Assembly: GCA_014529385.2 (NCBI GenBank)
Contig: CM043954.1
Location: 98,854,747-98,910,746, forward strand
Source: Adiantum capillus-veneris
Lineage: Eukaryota > Streptophyta > Polypodiopsida > Polypodiales > Pteridaceae
Length of the DNA: 56,000 nt
Direction: 5' to 3'
This document shows, piece by piece, positions 22,198 to 33,356 of this stretch. Position numbers and translations under genes: made by a program. Every line of letters starts with the position of its first letter. Positions within the stretch are counted from its first letter, which is position 1. The notes below the pieces were generated by a model. That model had not been told where the DNA came from. It was given only the letters and a program-made list of their open reading frames with translations, and ran no database searches.

Positions 22198-22645
22198 TTG
22201 AACCCAAGTACTTTCTGAGTGCATGGTTGACCACAACTTTGGGTTAAGGAAAAGCTTTAAGAAGTAGACATTCAAGTGCAAGGATATGTTCTTTACATTA
22301 ACCTATACTCACCTTTTGAAGTACCCAATTGTGACATCATTCTTCGCAAGTAGACATTCAAGTGCAAGGATATGTTCTTTACATTAACCTATACTCACCT
22401 TTTGAAGTACCCAATTGTGACATCATTCTTCGCAAGAAAGCACTCATGCTTATCTAAAGATATGTTGAACCCAAGTACTTTCTAGGTGCATGGTTGACCA
22501 CAACTTTGGATTAAGGAAAAGCTTCAAGAAGTAGACATTCAAGTGCAAGGATATGTTCTTTACATTAACCTATACTCACCTTTTGAAGTACCCAATTGTG
22601 ACATCATTCTTCGCAAGAAAGCACTCATACTTATCTAAAGATATG
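22198..22645 (+). repeat. Nested tandem duplication (267-bp unit containing an 86-bp unit)
   Basis: An 86-bp block starting TAGACATTCAAGTGCAAGG occurs at 22265-22350, 22351-22436 and 22532-22617. A larger unit starting TTGAACCCAAGTACTTTCT occurs at 22198 and again at 22465 (offset 267). Segment order is A-B-B-C-A-B-C, which implies at least two successive duplications. Confidence 0.93.
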
Positions 22646-23500
22646 GATTTTGTGAGAAGGTCATATTTAGAGTCTGGAAGAAGTCAAATAGCACGAATTG
22701 ATACTACTATGCACCTCAAGATTGGTTTAGCAAGGTCTATGGCCCTATCCTTAAGTGAAATCTTCACAATGTCATTATCACTTGTGATGAATATGAGAAG
22801 CCAAGATGTATTTGGGACTTTTCTCACGTATATCCTATGGTGATGAACCCAAGCAAGTATTTATATAGGGAGGATATAAACGAACGACATGCTCATGTAA
22901 ACTGCATTCGTGCATTGTTGTCGACAACTATCTCTCGTGGGAAAGAGTTAAGGAAAAAGATGTAAAGTTAAGTGCTCAAGTAGAAGTTTTGAATTTTGAA
23001 ACTTGAGATGTGAGTAGATACAAGGGTAGAAACTCAATCTTAGGATCCAAATATTGGCTTATTGGATCTTTATGTATTTATGTACCTTCCAGAAAATAGA
23101 ATGTAACTTTTTACTACTTACAATTGGAAAATTTTGATTTAGAGTTGGTTTAAGTTGTTTTAAGGCAATAATATTTAAGTTATAACCTAAGTTTTGCCAA
23201 TTCCTAACTAACTTGAGTGATGGGGTGTATGTGTAGATGGTTGGCATTTTACCTCGTGGGATATGGGTAAACATACTCTCATGGTTGATAGTCAAAGAGA
23301 GTCTACAGCTGGAAGTTGAGGTATATCGTCTCGTCACTACCACACAAAATAGGTGGGAGAAGAAGAGATTGATATCTAGAGACACTGTAGTACCAAATAC
23401 TTCTAGGGCATGGTACCACTATGATGTGGGGAACCCAAAGTTTAGACCACCTGAGCATAGGCCGACACTAGTGGGGAGTATCGAGTGGGTATAGTCAAAG
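22646..23500 (+). pseudogene. Unidentified degenerate coding remnant
   Basis: The plus strand shows protein-like stretches in shifting frames: EKPRCIWDFSHVYPMVMNPS with KYLYREDINERHAHVNCIRA near 22795-22920, and an 85-codon ORF at 23237-23494 containing RAWYHYDVGNPKFRPPEHRP. The composition is that of a globular protein. I do not recognise it. A cellular gene fragment or an unclassified transposon protein are both possible. Confidence 0.35.
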
Positions 23501-23560
23501 ATGGAAAAAGGTATCATTATCACCAACTAGCTATTATTTATCAATGCCTACGAGCTTATC

Positions 23561-24001
23561 TTGAGGCCAACGAAGGAGACTTGGTTGGCGAGAGTTGTAC
23601 TTCCTTTAGTAATGGCTTTTGTATGTTTTGAGATTGTTATGTTTAATGTGTGGGGAAGGAAATGTACAAATAATGCCACCCATTCTTTTAGCCGAGTGCC
23701 TTGGAACTCATTCTTTGACCTATTTAGGAGGTCCATTATCCATAACGCACACAATGTAACGATCCTCTTCAATGGCTTTAGCAGACCTCACTATCTGGTT
23801 GACTTTGCAAACATAAACAGTACAGATGGATGGCAGACACCAGATGAATTCCCCAAGAATTTTCCATACTTTGTTGATTATCTCACCTTTAGAAATGCTA
23901 CAGTCTATAGCAATATACAAATGTCTGTGAGAAACCGCTCACTGTCACAAGAATGGTATGATGCACATGCTGATGAGGACATGTTCAAACCTTCAGTTTG
24001 A
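23561..24001 (+). CDS. Unidentified ORF (about 146 codons), possible downstream part of the same remnant
   Basis: The frame is open from a TTG codon, so the true start is unknown and it is probably an internal exon or fragment. It has a short hydrophobic stretch (RVVLPLVMAFVCFEIVMFNV, residues 11-30), several N-x-S/T sites (NNATHS, HNVTIL, RNATVY), and a tail EWYDAHADEDMFKP. A membrane-anchored or secreted protein fragment would fit. No family recognised. It follows the 22646-23500 remnant on the same strand. Confidence 0.35.
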   Translation: MRPTKETWLARVVLPLVMAFVCFEIVMFNVWGRKCTNNATHSFSRVPWNSFFDLFRRSIIHNAHNVTILFNGFSRPHYLVDFANINSTDGWQTPDEFPKNFPYFVDYLTFRNATVYSNIQMSVRNRSLSQEWYDAHADEDMFKPSV

Positions 24002-24320
24002 ACAGATGAATGGAATATTTTAGAGGATGTACTTGTAGAGTGGGACAACTACGATCTAGTATTAGAAGGATGTCACAACGAATTTCATAAAGTGCATTAT
24101 ATTAGAACCATTAGAGAATATTGATAGCCTTTGCAAGGTAGTGTATTAGAAGATTTTTGAACACTGATAATTTTTTGATGTAGAAATTGATTTGATTCAT
24201 TCATTATAATGATTCTCTTTCATCCTTCCATCTCATACTCTCAATTAGTAAATTTAATTCTTTAAGATAGATTAGGGTATTTTGGTCTAAGAGAAATCTT
24301 CACTTGATATGGTGCAATAG
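24002..24320. other. Unannotated sequence
   Basis: Short spacer between the unidentified ORF and the Gag relic. Nothing recognised. Confidence 0.4.
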
Positions 24321-24326
24321 CTAATC

Positions 24327-25600
24327 ATGCCTCCTAGAGTGAATGCAATGGTTGCAAATACCTATCTCCCAATTGCACATCAACCGACAATCATTGATCA
24401 TGACATTAATTCTTTGCTTCACAAGTCTCAACTTGGGAACTTCAGCGGAGAGAAGATTAAGATGTGGGAAAAGTTCTTGAAGATTGGATTGAGCGTATGG
24501 ATGATTACTTTGATTTGGTTCATTCATTTGCGGAGAACAAAGCCATTATTGGCAAAGTTGAATTACAGAAGACAGTCAAGCAATGGTGGGGAGAGATCAT
24601 TTAAATAAGAACAATGCCAACCCAAATACGATGGCTTGGGATTATCTTAAGACACAACTAAAGAATAACTATCAAAACAAGGTATATCATTCAGATCTTA
24701 TGAATGAGTTTTTTTATTGTACTCAGGGAACTAGAGATCTACTTCAACAATTCTTGACCCTTGTCAAGTATGCTCAAGCGGGGATGACTCAAGAAGTAAA
24801 AGGGACATGATTTGTGTCGGGTTTACACAATCCTATATGACTAGACTTCAAAGTCTCCGTCTCACAGATTTTGCACGTGTTCTTGATGTGGGTAAACCCA
24901 TTGAACTTGAATTATCTAATAGTGGGAAGAGATTTCTTATGTTTGTGAGATCAAAACCTCACCCTCAAGATGAGCAAAGATTTGGAAACTCACGGCAAAG
25001 AAGAGAGAATGTATTGTGTATGAAGGCTAGGCAAGATCACCTTTGTCACACTTGCCTTGACCTTGATTATCAGTCTAGGGATTGCTCATTTAATAACTCA
25101 AGCTTTACAGGATTATCAAAATATTATGAACACGGGTACCATAACCCAAACTGAAGTTTTAATAATTTTAGACCTAGATCACCTGCAACTCAAAAGAACT
25201 TTACTCTTCAAAAATTCAATCAGCATCAAAGACCTCCTCAAAATTAGGCATATTTTAGACGAAGAAACCCTTGTGCGGAATGGGCCACCCAACAACAACC
25301 ATACTAGTGGTAATAACTTCAATCGCCAATGTCATTCATGAGGAGAAAAAGGAGGAAATCAACAATCTCAAGGAAGAGCTCAAGTCAACAAAGCTCAAGG
25401 TGCTAGTGGAGAAGGAAATCAACCAAATGTGTATGTTTATGCTGCGATCAAACATTATGGAGTTTATTGAGCTCACTATGTAGGATATGGTGCACACCTT
25501 GGGAGCTTTGGACTTAATAATGGGATCTTTTTAGACTTGCCTATGGTTTTACCATTATTGAGGCATAAGAAGTCCAAAAGGAGCCAGCCCTTGACAATTT
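24327..25600 (+). pseudogene. Ty3/gypsy Gag relic (distinct family)
   Basis: Plus strand, several frames: FSGEKIKMWEKFL at about 24435, then WIERMDDYFDLVHSFAENKA and VKQWWGEII in a shifted frame, NTMAWDYLKTQLKNNYQNKV at 24610-24670, LMNEFFYCTQGTRDLLQQF, and RLQSLRLTDFARVLDVGKPI. This order is typical of the Retrotrans_gag capsid core. A knuckle-like CHTCLDLDYQSRDC (about 25041-25082) has Tyr where the zinc-binding His should be. It is unlike the gag of elements A, B or C. It may have been the target into which C inserted. Confidence 0.75.
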
Positions 25601-25756
25601 TGCAATATTAGACGCACTCCACTACTCTCTATAATTAACCACTTTGAGCTGTGGGTGTAGATACTTAAGTGCCAATTTTCAAAGACTAAGAGGAGTAACA
25701 ACTAAGGTTTTGAATTTCCAAAGCATACACTAAGTAAGTACACAAATTTTGTTAGC

Positions 25757-26125
25757 ATGGCTGATAATAACCAAGAGAGTAAAATGAAAATTGATAGCTT
25801 TGATTTTGCACATGAAGGTGCTAATGGTGATGCCCCCATGTTTGTCAATTATCTCGTTACTAGGTTGCAGCAAGCTATGGACAACCGTGCTTTGCAAGCC
25901 GAAGTTACTCAACAACTTCGCGCTTATGGGATTTCTCTTCCTCTCCAAGAGGAGAGAGATCTTAGGAGGCCTCTTGAAGAGACCCCCAAAAGAAGACTCT
26001 CTCCCGTACAAGAAGAGGAATCCAAAGAGCAAGAAAGCAATGAAACTTTAAGTTCCTCTAAAGTTGTATCTCCTTATAGACGGCGGTCTAGACGATTGCC
26101 AACTCCTCCCAAGAGGAAAAGATAA
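25757..26125 (+). pseudogene. Element C Gag N-terminus
   Basis: A 122-codon ORF starting MADNNQESKMKIDSFDFAHE, parallel to element B residues 1-96: DAPMFVNYLVTRLQQAMDN versus DAPMLVSYLVSRLQQAMGN. It ends in a basic SPYRRRSRRLPTPPKRKR tail and a stop. Capsid sequence resumes at 26194 in another frame with FLPYDGTFGATNKVLAFI. Confidence 0.85.
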
Positions 26126-26193
26126 ACACACAGTCCTTCTCCTCTCATTCCAAAAGGGAAGAGAGGAAACAAAGGAAGAAAAGGGCAAGAAAG

Positions 26194-27048
26194 ATGCCAC
26201 CCTATTCTCTTTCTTCTTCACCTTCCTCCTCTTTTGACGAAAGCTATGGCTATTCTCCCAGAGAATACAAGAGGGGAGGACATCACAAATCATACCTTGC
26301 ATGGCGAAGGTCACAAAAGATCAAGAAGTTCAAAGAGGGAGGAAAGAGTATCTCTTTTCTCCCCTATGATGGCACCTTTGGTGCCACCAACAAAGTACTA
26401 GCCTTCATCTAGCAATTTGATGCAGCCTTTGGAGATGAGGGCTTCACGGAGTCCTCCAAGCTATGCCATGTAGCTATACACTTCCAAAAAATGGCTCATC
26501 AATGGTGGGCTAGCCTTCCTGGCAACAACAAAGCCCAAAGACATGGAAAACTCTACCATTTTCCATCATGAAGCAATTCCTTGCAAGCAATGCAAAGGAA
26601 AAGTGTTCACCGAGTGGTGCAGTTTGAAGATTATCTCTCATGAGTCTATCCACAAATATGTAGACAAGTTTTGGATTTACATCTCAAGGATACTATCTTC
26701 CAAAAGATAGACTTCACCGAGGAAAAGCAACAATTCTGTGCGGAATTACCTAAAGAGATGGCCGTATATGTCAACTCTCAACATCCTGGTTTTATCATTG
26801 AAGTAATCCATCACACCATGGTTGCTTCACGCATCAATTTCCAACAAGGGGCTAGACGGAATGTCAAGCCCATGGAAAACAAAGATAAAAATTATGTAAA
26901 GGGGAAAACCAATGCCCAAAATTCTTCCCAAGGCACTTCCAACAACAACAACAACAATCGGTTCAAGGAGAAGGGAGTTTACGAAGGCAAAAACAAACTC
27001 TCCCCTGAAGAGCTTGAAGCTTTTTGCAAGGACCATAAGTGTTTTTAA
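26194..27048 (+). pseudogene. Element C Gag capsid and linker
   Basis: Contains HHKSYLAWRRSQKIKKFKEG and FLPYDGTFGATNKVLAFI (26194-26412), then FFTEEKQQFCAELPKEMAVY-like sequence and an Asn-rich insertion (about 26941-26955, a short AAC repeat) before KLSPEELEAFCKDHKCF. Stops and frameshifts separate the pieces. Confidence 0.82.
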
Positions 27049-27403
27049 GTGTGAGGAGCAAGAACATGGCTATTATTCTTGCCCCAAGAAAAAATTTCGC
27101 AATGAGACTCCTAGGGCTTACATCATCGAAGCTGCAAAAGAGGATGCTCATTGCAAAGGCTCATCTCTCTCCTATGCTTGGGGAAAGGTAAGGGAGCATG
27201 ATGCCTTAATCTTGTTCGACCCTGACTCTACTCACAACTTCATATCAACGGAGTTGGCCACCAAGTTGGGCATTCAAGCTTTTGAGATGGGAGATATTGT
27301 AATGGTTGACACAGCTTTCAAGGGACAACAAGCCTCCATTACTCCCTTGATTGGGAAGTTGAGGCTCCATGTCCAAAGCTATGTCAACAAAGAAGACTTT
27401 TGA
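26912..27403 (+). pseudogene. Element C zinc knuckle and protease N-terminus
   Basis: The knuckle CEEQEHGYYSCPKK (near 27047) has its first Cys in the neighbouring frame (KCF at 27042), a 1-2 nt shift. The protease motif reads LILFDPDSTHNFISTELATK, so the expected Gly after Asp-Pro is Asp. The pattern parallels element B (DPSSTHNFIS); both probably derive from DPGST by single G-to-A changes. Confidence 0.83.
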
Positions 27404-27585
27404 ATCTCTTCTCTCCAACATGAGGATGCTATCCTAGGGGTGCCATGGTTTGATTGCATGGCTGCCAACATGAAGTTCCCTGAAAGGAGAATCTACTTCA
27501 CCTACCGGGGAAAGAACATGTCTATAGATGCTACTGAGTCTGGTCGTACTTACCACTTGTAAATCCTCCTGCTTTTGATAAATCA

Positions 27586-28281
27586 ATGAAGAGCTCAACT
27601 TTTACGTACATGATTTTTGTCAAAGAATCCCTAAAAGGTCCTAATGTTTCATCAAATGTAAATGGTAGGAATCAAGAAGAGTTAGACTTGTCTAATTTTC
27701 TAAAAGAATTCCAAGATGTGTTCATCGATGATATCCCTATGGACTTACCTTCAAAAGGAGGGGATGATGACCATTAAATTGAGCTCCTAACAAGAAGCTC
27801 ACCGCCTAACAAGCCTCCTTATTGAGTTTCTGAAGCTCAACAAGAGGAGATCATGAGGCAAGTACAAGAATTGGTTGACAAAGGGATGGTGAGGCCTAGA
27901 TCCTCTCCCTTTTGTTCTCCAGTCCTCCTTTTAGTGCAAAAGAAAGATGGTACATACCATATGTGTGTGTACTATCGAGCACTAAACCATATCACTATCA
28001 AAAACAGATTTCTCGTGCCTCGGGTAGAAGGTCTGTTTGATAAGCTACAAGGCTCTACCTACTTCAGTAGGATTGACCTTAAAAGTGGCTATCATCAAAT
28101 AAGGATAGTGGATGAAGATATCCTAAAGACCGTGTTTCGCACAACGTTTGGTCTTCATGAATATCTAGTCATGCCTTTTGGCTTCACTAATGCACCAGCT
28201 ACGTTCAATCATCTAATGAAGAAAATCTTTAGACCCTACCGCAAATTCACTCAAGTGTTCTTTGATGATATCATCATCTAA
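27586..28281 (+). pseudogene. Element C reverse transcriptase, N-terminal and palm part
   Basis: Contains LSNFLKEFQDVFIDDIP, a stop region at 27775-27850, then MVRPRSSPFCSPVLLLVQKK, YFSRIDLKSGYHQIRIVDED, EYLVMPFGFTNAPATFNHL and FFDDIII (FFDD at 28258-28269). A TAA stop (28279-28281) directly follows DDIII, where the family continues with YS. Confidence 0.92.
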
Positions 28282-28290
28282 TCCAAGTCC

Positions 28291-29060
28291 TTGGAGGAAC
28301 ATAAGCAACATCTCCAAGTTATTTTTCAAGTATTGAGGGAGAACAAACTTTTTCTCAACCAAAAGAAAAGAAAAATTTTCCTTCAAGAGATTCAATACCT
28401 AGGTCACATTATCTCTCAAGATGGTATCCATATGGATCCATCAAAGTTAGAGGTAATAAAATCATGGCCTAATCCAAGGAATCTACATGAGCTAAGAAGC
28501 TTTATTGGTATGTGTGCATATTATAGATGCTTCATAGCAAAATTTCCTCAAATAGCAGGACCACTACATGACTCAACTAAGAAGAACGTTAAGTATTTAT
28601 GGACTGCTAAGGAGCAAAATGCTTAAGACAAGCTCAAAGAAAAGCTTACCTCCCAACCAGTCCTCATGCTTTTGACAAGCTCAAAGAAAAGCTTACCTCC
28701 CAACCAGTCCTCATGCTTCCGGATCTCTCAAATCCATTTGAAGTCCAATGTGATGCTTGTGGTGATTGCCTTGGACTAGTCTTGCTTCAAGAAGTGCATG
28801 CCATAGCATATAAGAGCCGAAGGCTCAATATGGATGAACGTGTCTTAGGCATTTATGAGAAAGAGCTTTTAGCTATTCTACATGTCCTAGACACATGGAA
28901 GCATTATTTATTGGGGACTCCATTCATTCTACGAACATACCACCAAAGTCTCAAGTACTTCATGATGCAAATCAAACTTTTTGACAAACAAATGAGGTGG
29001 GAAAATTTTCTTTCGCAATTTAATTTCCATATTGCTCACATTGCAGGTAAGCACAATTGA
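28291..29060 (+). pseudogene. Element C RT thumb/connection and RNase H
   Basis: HLQVIFQVLRENKLFLNQKK, IQYLGHIISQDGIHMDPSKL and MCAYYRCFIAKFPQIAGPLH precede the RNase H. The RNase H begins LPDLSNPFEVQCDACGDC (catalytic Asp retained), followed by YEKELLAILHVLDTWKHYLL and FHIAHIAGKHN. A near-exact ~55-bp segment (GACAAGCTCAAAGAAAAGCT...) is duplicated at about 28628 and 28675. Confidence 0.9.
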
Positions 29061-29380
29061 GTGGCTGATGTCCTTTCACGACGATCAAAAGTTAATGCGG
29101 TGTCTATAGCTACTCACAATGATCTATCTTCTATGATAGATGAGTATGCTACTGATGTTGACTATAGAGACATAATGTCAGTCCTTGATTTGGGAAAGAA
29201 AGAGGAACCAATCACCTTGCAAGATGGTTATCTTCTCCATGACAAAAGGCTATGTGTTACCCACTCCCTTCGTGAGAAAGTCATGTATGAATCCCATGCT
29301 CCTCCCTATGCACGACATATAGGCATTCAACCTACTCTCTGAGGAGTAGAAACGTTCTTCTATTGGCCTACCATAAAAGT
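29061..29380 (+). pseudogene. Element C integrase N-terminus (truncated)
   Basis: Covers MADVLSRRSKVNAVSIATHN, then VMYESHAPPYARHIGIQPTL, a TGA stop and GVETFFYWPTIK. Sequence similarity to element B ends there. The catalytic core, chromodomain-like tail and LTR are absent. Confidence 0.85.
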
Positions 29381-29944
29381 GGATTGCCAAGTAATAGTAC
29401 ATATCTCCTAGGCCCAGCCACGTCCTAAACTGGAGTAGCATGAGCTTGGCAAACCAATGTTTAGGGCTATCATCACTATAGATAAAGAATTGGCAAAAAG
29501 TTCTTGGTTATGAGTGAGGTAACTACAGTTAAGACTCTTCCAACAAGTTATGGTTCCTGGCTTTGTGAAGACCTTGGTCTTGATCTCAAGGTAAAAGAGT
29601 TTCCTTGCATCCCTTGGCAATTGTGTCTCCATGTTGTACTATGGCCAAAACTTTGTTCCCCTTGCTAAAGCATTCATATGTCACCTTAAGAGCATTGTTA
29701 ACTACAAAACAAATATTCAAAAAAATAATCCTTAATACACTTTATGACACTCCAATCAATTTATTGTATTCGAATACCATGTAAAGCCACACAAAAAGAT
29801 AATTCAAACCATGTGTCACCAATCAATGTCACTCATTAATGCTCGTGAATACAATATTCTTTCTCAAACAGCATGCATGAATGCATGCATGATGCATGAC
29901 TAGTCCAACTAGTATCAAGCTTTATGCTATCCCCATAACCTTAG
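29381..29944 (-). other. Internal edge of retroelement F (unclassified)
   Basis: Lies between the truncated end of C and a PBS-like site. A 74-codon minus ORF (29408-29632) has no recognised domain. By position it would be the leader or gag start of an element reading leftward from the PBS. Confidence 0.35.
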
Positions 29945-29945
29945 G

Positions 29946-29957
29946 CTATGATACCAG
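29946..29957 (-). other. Primer-binding site of retroelement F
   Basis: The minus strand reads CTGGTATCATAGC with CC before it and an LTR-like end (TCTCTCA) further upstream. This matches the initiator tRNA-Met PBS pattern of elements A, B and E. Confidence 0.65.
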
Positions 29958-29958
29958 G

Positions 29959-30292
29959 TGAGAGATAAAATGTACACTTTTATACAATTTTAATATATAT
30001 TAGAGTTGCAAAAGCATTTGCATAGGAGATAAGCTCTCAATGCTTGACCCAACATGGAGTTTAAGCCATGAGTTGAACTGCATCTAGAGGTACCTAACAA
30101 CTAGTGCTACCGCTAAATGTGTAGTATGAATGAAAGCGTACTCAAGAAAATGACCAAGTGGAGGGTGATGTATGTGTTGGGGGAAGATCCGGGAGAATGG
30201 TTGCTTGAACAATTCCAATTTCCACACACACATACCTATCAACCTTTCACCATCTCTCCCAAAACCCAAGTACACACACCTAGATAAGGACA

Positions 30293-30388
<96 letters not shown>

Positions 30389-30640
30389 CTCACCTAGGGT
30401 ATATCTACTACTTATTTTTCGCCTTAAAACCTCTGGCCCAAATTATTGACCTGGCCTTGCATTTGTATTAAAAAAAACCCCTCTATATATGACTTTAAAC
30501 TTTAGGCCAGATAGGACCTATCCCTGGCCTGGATTAACTGGAAACCCATACTGTGGTTAGTTAACCTACAGGTACTCTAACCTACTTAGATTTGGTATAA
30601 CCCTCGGTTTTACCCTTATATAAAACTCCACCCTAATAAA
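29959..30640 (-). repeat. Probable 5' LTR of element F (outer limit uncertain)
   Basis: Begins TGAGAGATAAAATGTAC on the plus strand, directly next to the PBS, and contains a large AC microsatellite. The far end cannot be fixed because no second copy occurs in the window. The limit at ~30640 is a guess. Confidence 0.4.
30292..30387. repeat. (AC)n microsatellite, about 96 bp
   Basis: About 48 uninterrupted AC units. Poly-Thr/His or Cys/Val ORFs across it are artefacts. Confidence 0.97.
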
Positions 30641-31980
30641 CTCCTAATAGATTGTGTGCATGGGAACAATCCCTAGGATGTTTTGCAAATGGGCTTATTA
30701 CCCTAGTACAAAAATGCATGTGGCCTTTTATGGGGACTCTTTTCCCTAACATGAAGGTCATCAATCCATCCCTGCCGCCCCCGATGCTTTGTGGCAGCCC
30801 CTGTTACCTTTCTGCTCTCTCTCATGCACTCTCTCTTACCCTCACCCTTCCACCATTTCCATACACCTGCTTGTGTGCACTACAGGAGCTTATTGTGGCC
30901 TACCTTCTTTGTATTTGTGCGGATCTCATCAGCATACTCTGCGGGGTCCTTGTCCGCCGTCTGTAGTCGATGGATCCCCTATTTAAAGGTGAATCTCCTA
31001 CCCCTCACTTAGCCTTGGCTGTGTTGTGTGTGTATGGGAAAGAGAGGTTGAGGGTATTTTGTTGTCGAGCATACTGTGTGGTTGGAGTGTGTAACTACTT
31101 GCATTCATGGAGATGGTCGAGCAAGGCACGACCTCTCAGGTTGGTGCCTAACTCTCCTTGTTTTTTTTTTTTTTTTTTGCATCAAACGCTTCTAGTTTAC
31201 TGTCGCCATAATGGATTACTGTGGTTTTTAAATGACATTACATTACTGGATGATATATTTAATTGGTTTTTTCTCCTCTTGGGCTACGTTATCTGCCGCC
31301 TCGACTGAGTGTTACTGACGTTGGGAACATTTTGAAATGAATGCTTCTTGGTCTAATTACTACATATTATTTTCAAAAGGGCATTTCTTGACTTTTACAT
31401 TGGTTTAACATAGCTGCCTATGGTCTGCAAGTATTTGGTGATCAAAATTTAAAAAAAGGGGGGTGGGGGAACTTCATCTGGTTCTGTTTTTTCGGAATGC
31501 CATGAGAGTGATTGAGGAATGTGTGTAGCTCCTTCTCATGGCATGGTTATTAAGTGGAATTTTGTATATAAGTATAGGCTTAGGATCAAGTTGATCATAC
31601 TCTATTGATTTAATTCGTAACCATTTTTTATAATAAAAAAAGGGGGTCACTACTGGAACTGCTAAGATTGATTGGTTTTTTGTTACTTCCCTTGGGTTGG
31701 GATAATGACCATTACTTTGGGATCGATTATCAATGGATATGGAGCACCTTAAAATTATGTTGTTTTATTAGCTTTGTGCCATACAAACCGTCATGCTTAC
31801 AACACTCATTGTGTATTTATATGTATAAATATAAATGGAAGCCAATTCCAAAGATGATGGACAACATAGCCACAAACAAATTTTGACTCATATACAATGT
31901 GCGATAGCTCTTTCCAAGGTGTTATGGATTAGACCACATCTATGGTGCAAGATAAGATTGAAAATTCATCTTCAAGATAT
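30641..31980. other. Unannotated sequence with a T18 run
   Basis: ORFs here are short and family-less. A T18 run at 31161-31178 could be the poly(A) of a minus-strand retroposed sequence, but no gene could be recognised upstream of it. Confidence 0.35.
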
Positions 31981-32757
31981 TCCCTTAGGTGATTAGATGG
32001 GTAAGATGACACAAGAGAAGCCAAAGGAGGTAAAACCAATACCTGTAAACAAGCTGGGTGATTACTGTGAAGGGGAAGAAGGGAATACCACCTTGCCAAT
32101 AGAGCATAAAAGGGATAAAAATGATTGCGATACTTGATAGTGGGTTGGATTGGCCATTTTCACCAAAGAGACATGGAAGAAATGAGAAAGACCATCTCTC
32201 AAAAAAACAAGAATGAAATTACAACATGCAGATGGTTATGTTGAGAGACCTATAGGAATGTTTAAATAGATTGACAATAGATTATAGTAACCTCTTGCGG
32301 GATGGAGTATGAACATACCGTTGCAATAGTATATTTTTGCAAGAGCAACAATTTTAATGTCATTTTAGGGAGACAATTTATGTGTCAACTTAAAATAGTA
32401 CAAGATTGGGGCTATGACCATATCTACTTGAGACACAAAGAGATTACAAGGATCAAAGTAAATTACTATAGCTACAGAGACGTTAATCAAACCCTTGTGG
32501 AGGAAATTGACTCGACAACAATCAACGATCAAGAGATACATGTATGGCTATAGACATCTTTGGATGTGTGGAGCTTCCGAGTGTGAGAGTTTAGTGAGAG
32601 AAAATTGCATCTTAGAGAGACCAGTACAGGATAAAGAGTACATCTTAGAACCATTTCCTGAGGATTTATTTGAGCCATTTGGATGGAACCAAATTTGGCC
32701 ACTCTATATGTATGCATAAATGAAATAACACCTATAAAGTTTTGTGAATGTATTTTA
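31980..32757 (+). pseudogene. Element D: plus-strand relative of element A (protease region only)
   Basis: In order: PIPVNKLGDYCEGEEGNTTL (element A: IPMNKVKDYCEGNEGNTTL), ILDSG at 32130-32144, LQHADGYVERPIG in a shifted frame, EYEHTVAIVYF with VILGRQFMCQLKIVQDWG (32302-32553), MCGASECESLVRENCIL and LEPFPEDLFEPFGW (32563-32690), and LATLYVCINEITP. Each block has its counterpart in A at 15193-16000. Several frameshifts are present. It is the opposite orientation to A. Confidence 0.85.
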
Positions 32758-33356
32758 TGATAAAGGTGTTGAAGGAAGCTAATGAAAATTGTGAGTATGA
32801 AAGTAGAAAAGGTGAGACAAACAACTATGTCATGAATCATGATGCAAATACGCAAACAAAGAAAGAAAAGGAATCACAAGAATATGTCATCATTGACAAA
32901 CCTGAAGAATCAACAATAGTTGTTTCAAAGAAACCAACTCCAAAAAATGTGCAATTGAAAGCAGATAAAGAAACAATGTATTCAAGCTCCACATCAAATG
33001 TTCAACAAACTCAAGATCAAGCAAAGAATAAGGCAAAAGATCAATTGTCTCCTACAATGATCAAATTCAGCTTATGTGGAGAAACGAAACTCAGAATTAC
33101 ATGTTCAACTATGATAGATCCATATGCTACAAGGAATCTAATGTCTTATGGCACTTGGATAATAATGGGAAAGCCACCAATCAAAGAGCTAGAAGGAACA
33201 GTGTACACAAGTTCTAAAATGCCAATTCCTAGCTTTGATGTGGTAGAAGCCGTACTCAAGTTGAGTATTGGGGAGTTCAAGGAGACTTTCTGCATAATCA
33301 ACTCCCATTGCGTCAAAGAGAGTTTGGTCCTGAAAAAAACCTGGATGAACATCTAG
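32748..33356 (+). pseudogene. Retropepsin-like ORF of another retroelement
   Basis: A 202-codon plus ORF. The first 110 residues are Lys/Glu/Thr-rich and low in structure. Residues about 112-200 follow the retropepsin plan: KFSLCGETKLRITCSTMIDP, ATRNLMSYGTWIIMGKPP, VYTSSKMPIPSFDVVEAVLK, and the C-terminal SLVLKKTWM, a decayed ILGxxWM. The catalytic D-T-G reads D-P-Y, so the protein is inactive. It differs from the DSGAG (A/D) and DPGS (B/C) protease families. A domesticated aspartic-protease-like protein is possible but unsupported. Confidence 0.55.

Larger units (their letters stand above)
25660..29380 (+). mobile_element. Element C: truncated Ty3/gypsy relative of element B
   Basis: Homology to element B starts in the leader (AAGTGCCAA near 25667) and runs through gag, protease, RT, RNase H and into the integrase zinc finger. 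It stops at FYWPTIK near 29380. No LTR, PBS or PPT is found at either end, so it is a fragment. Its orientation is opposite to element B. Internal frameshifts, stops and a ~50-bp duplication near 28624-28710 are present. Confidence 0.9.

Noticed and set aside
31161-31178. T18 as the poly(A) tail of a processed pseudogene
   Set aside because: No coding sequence or target duplication could be recognised beside it.
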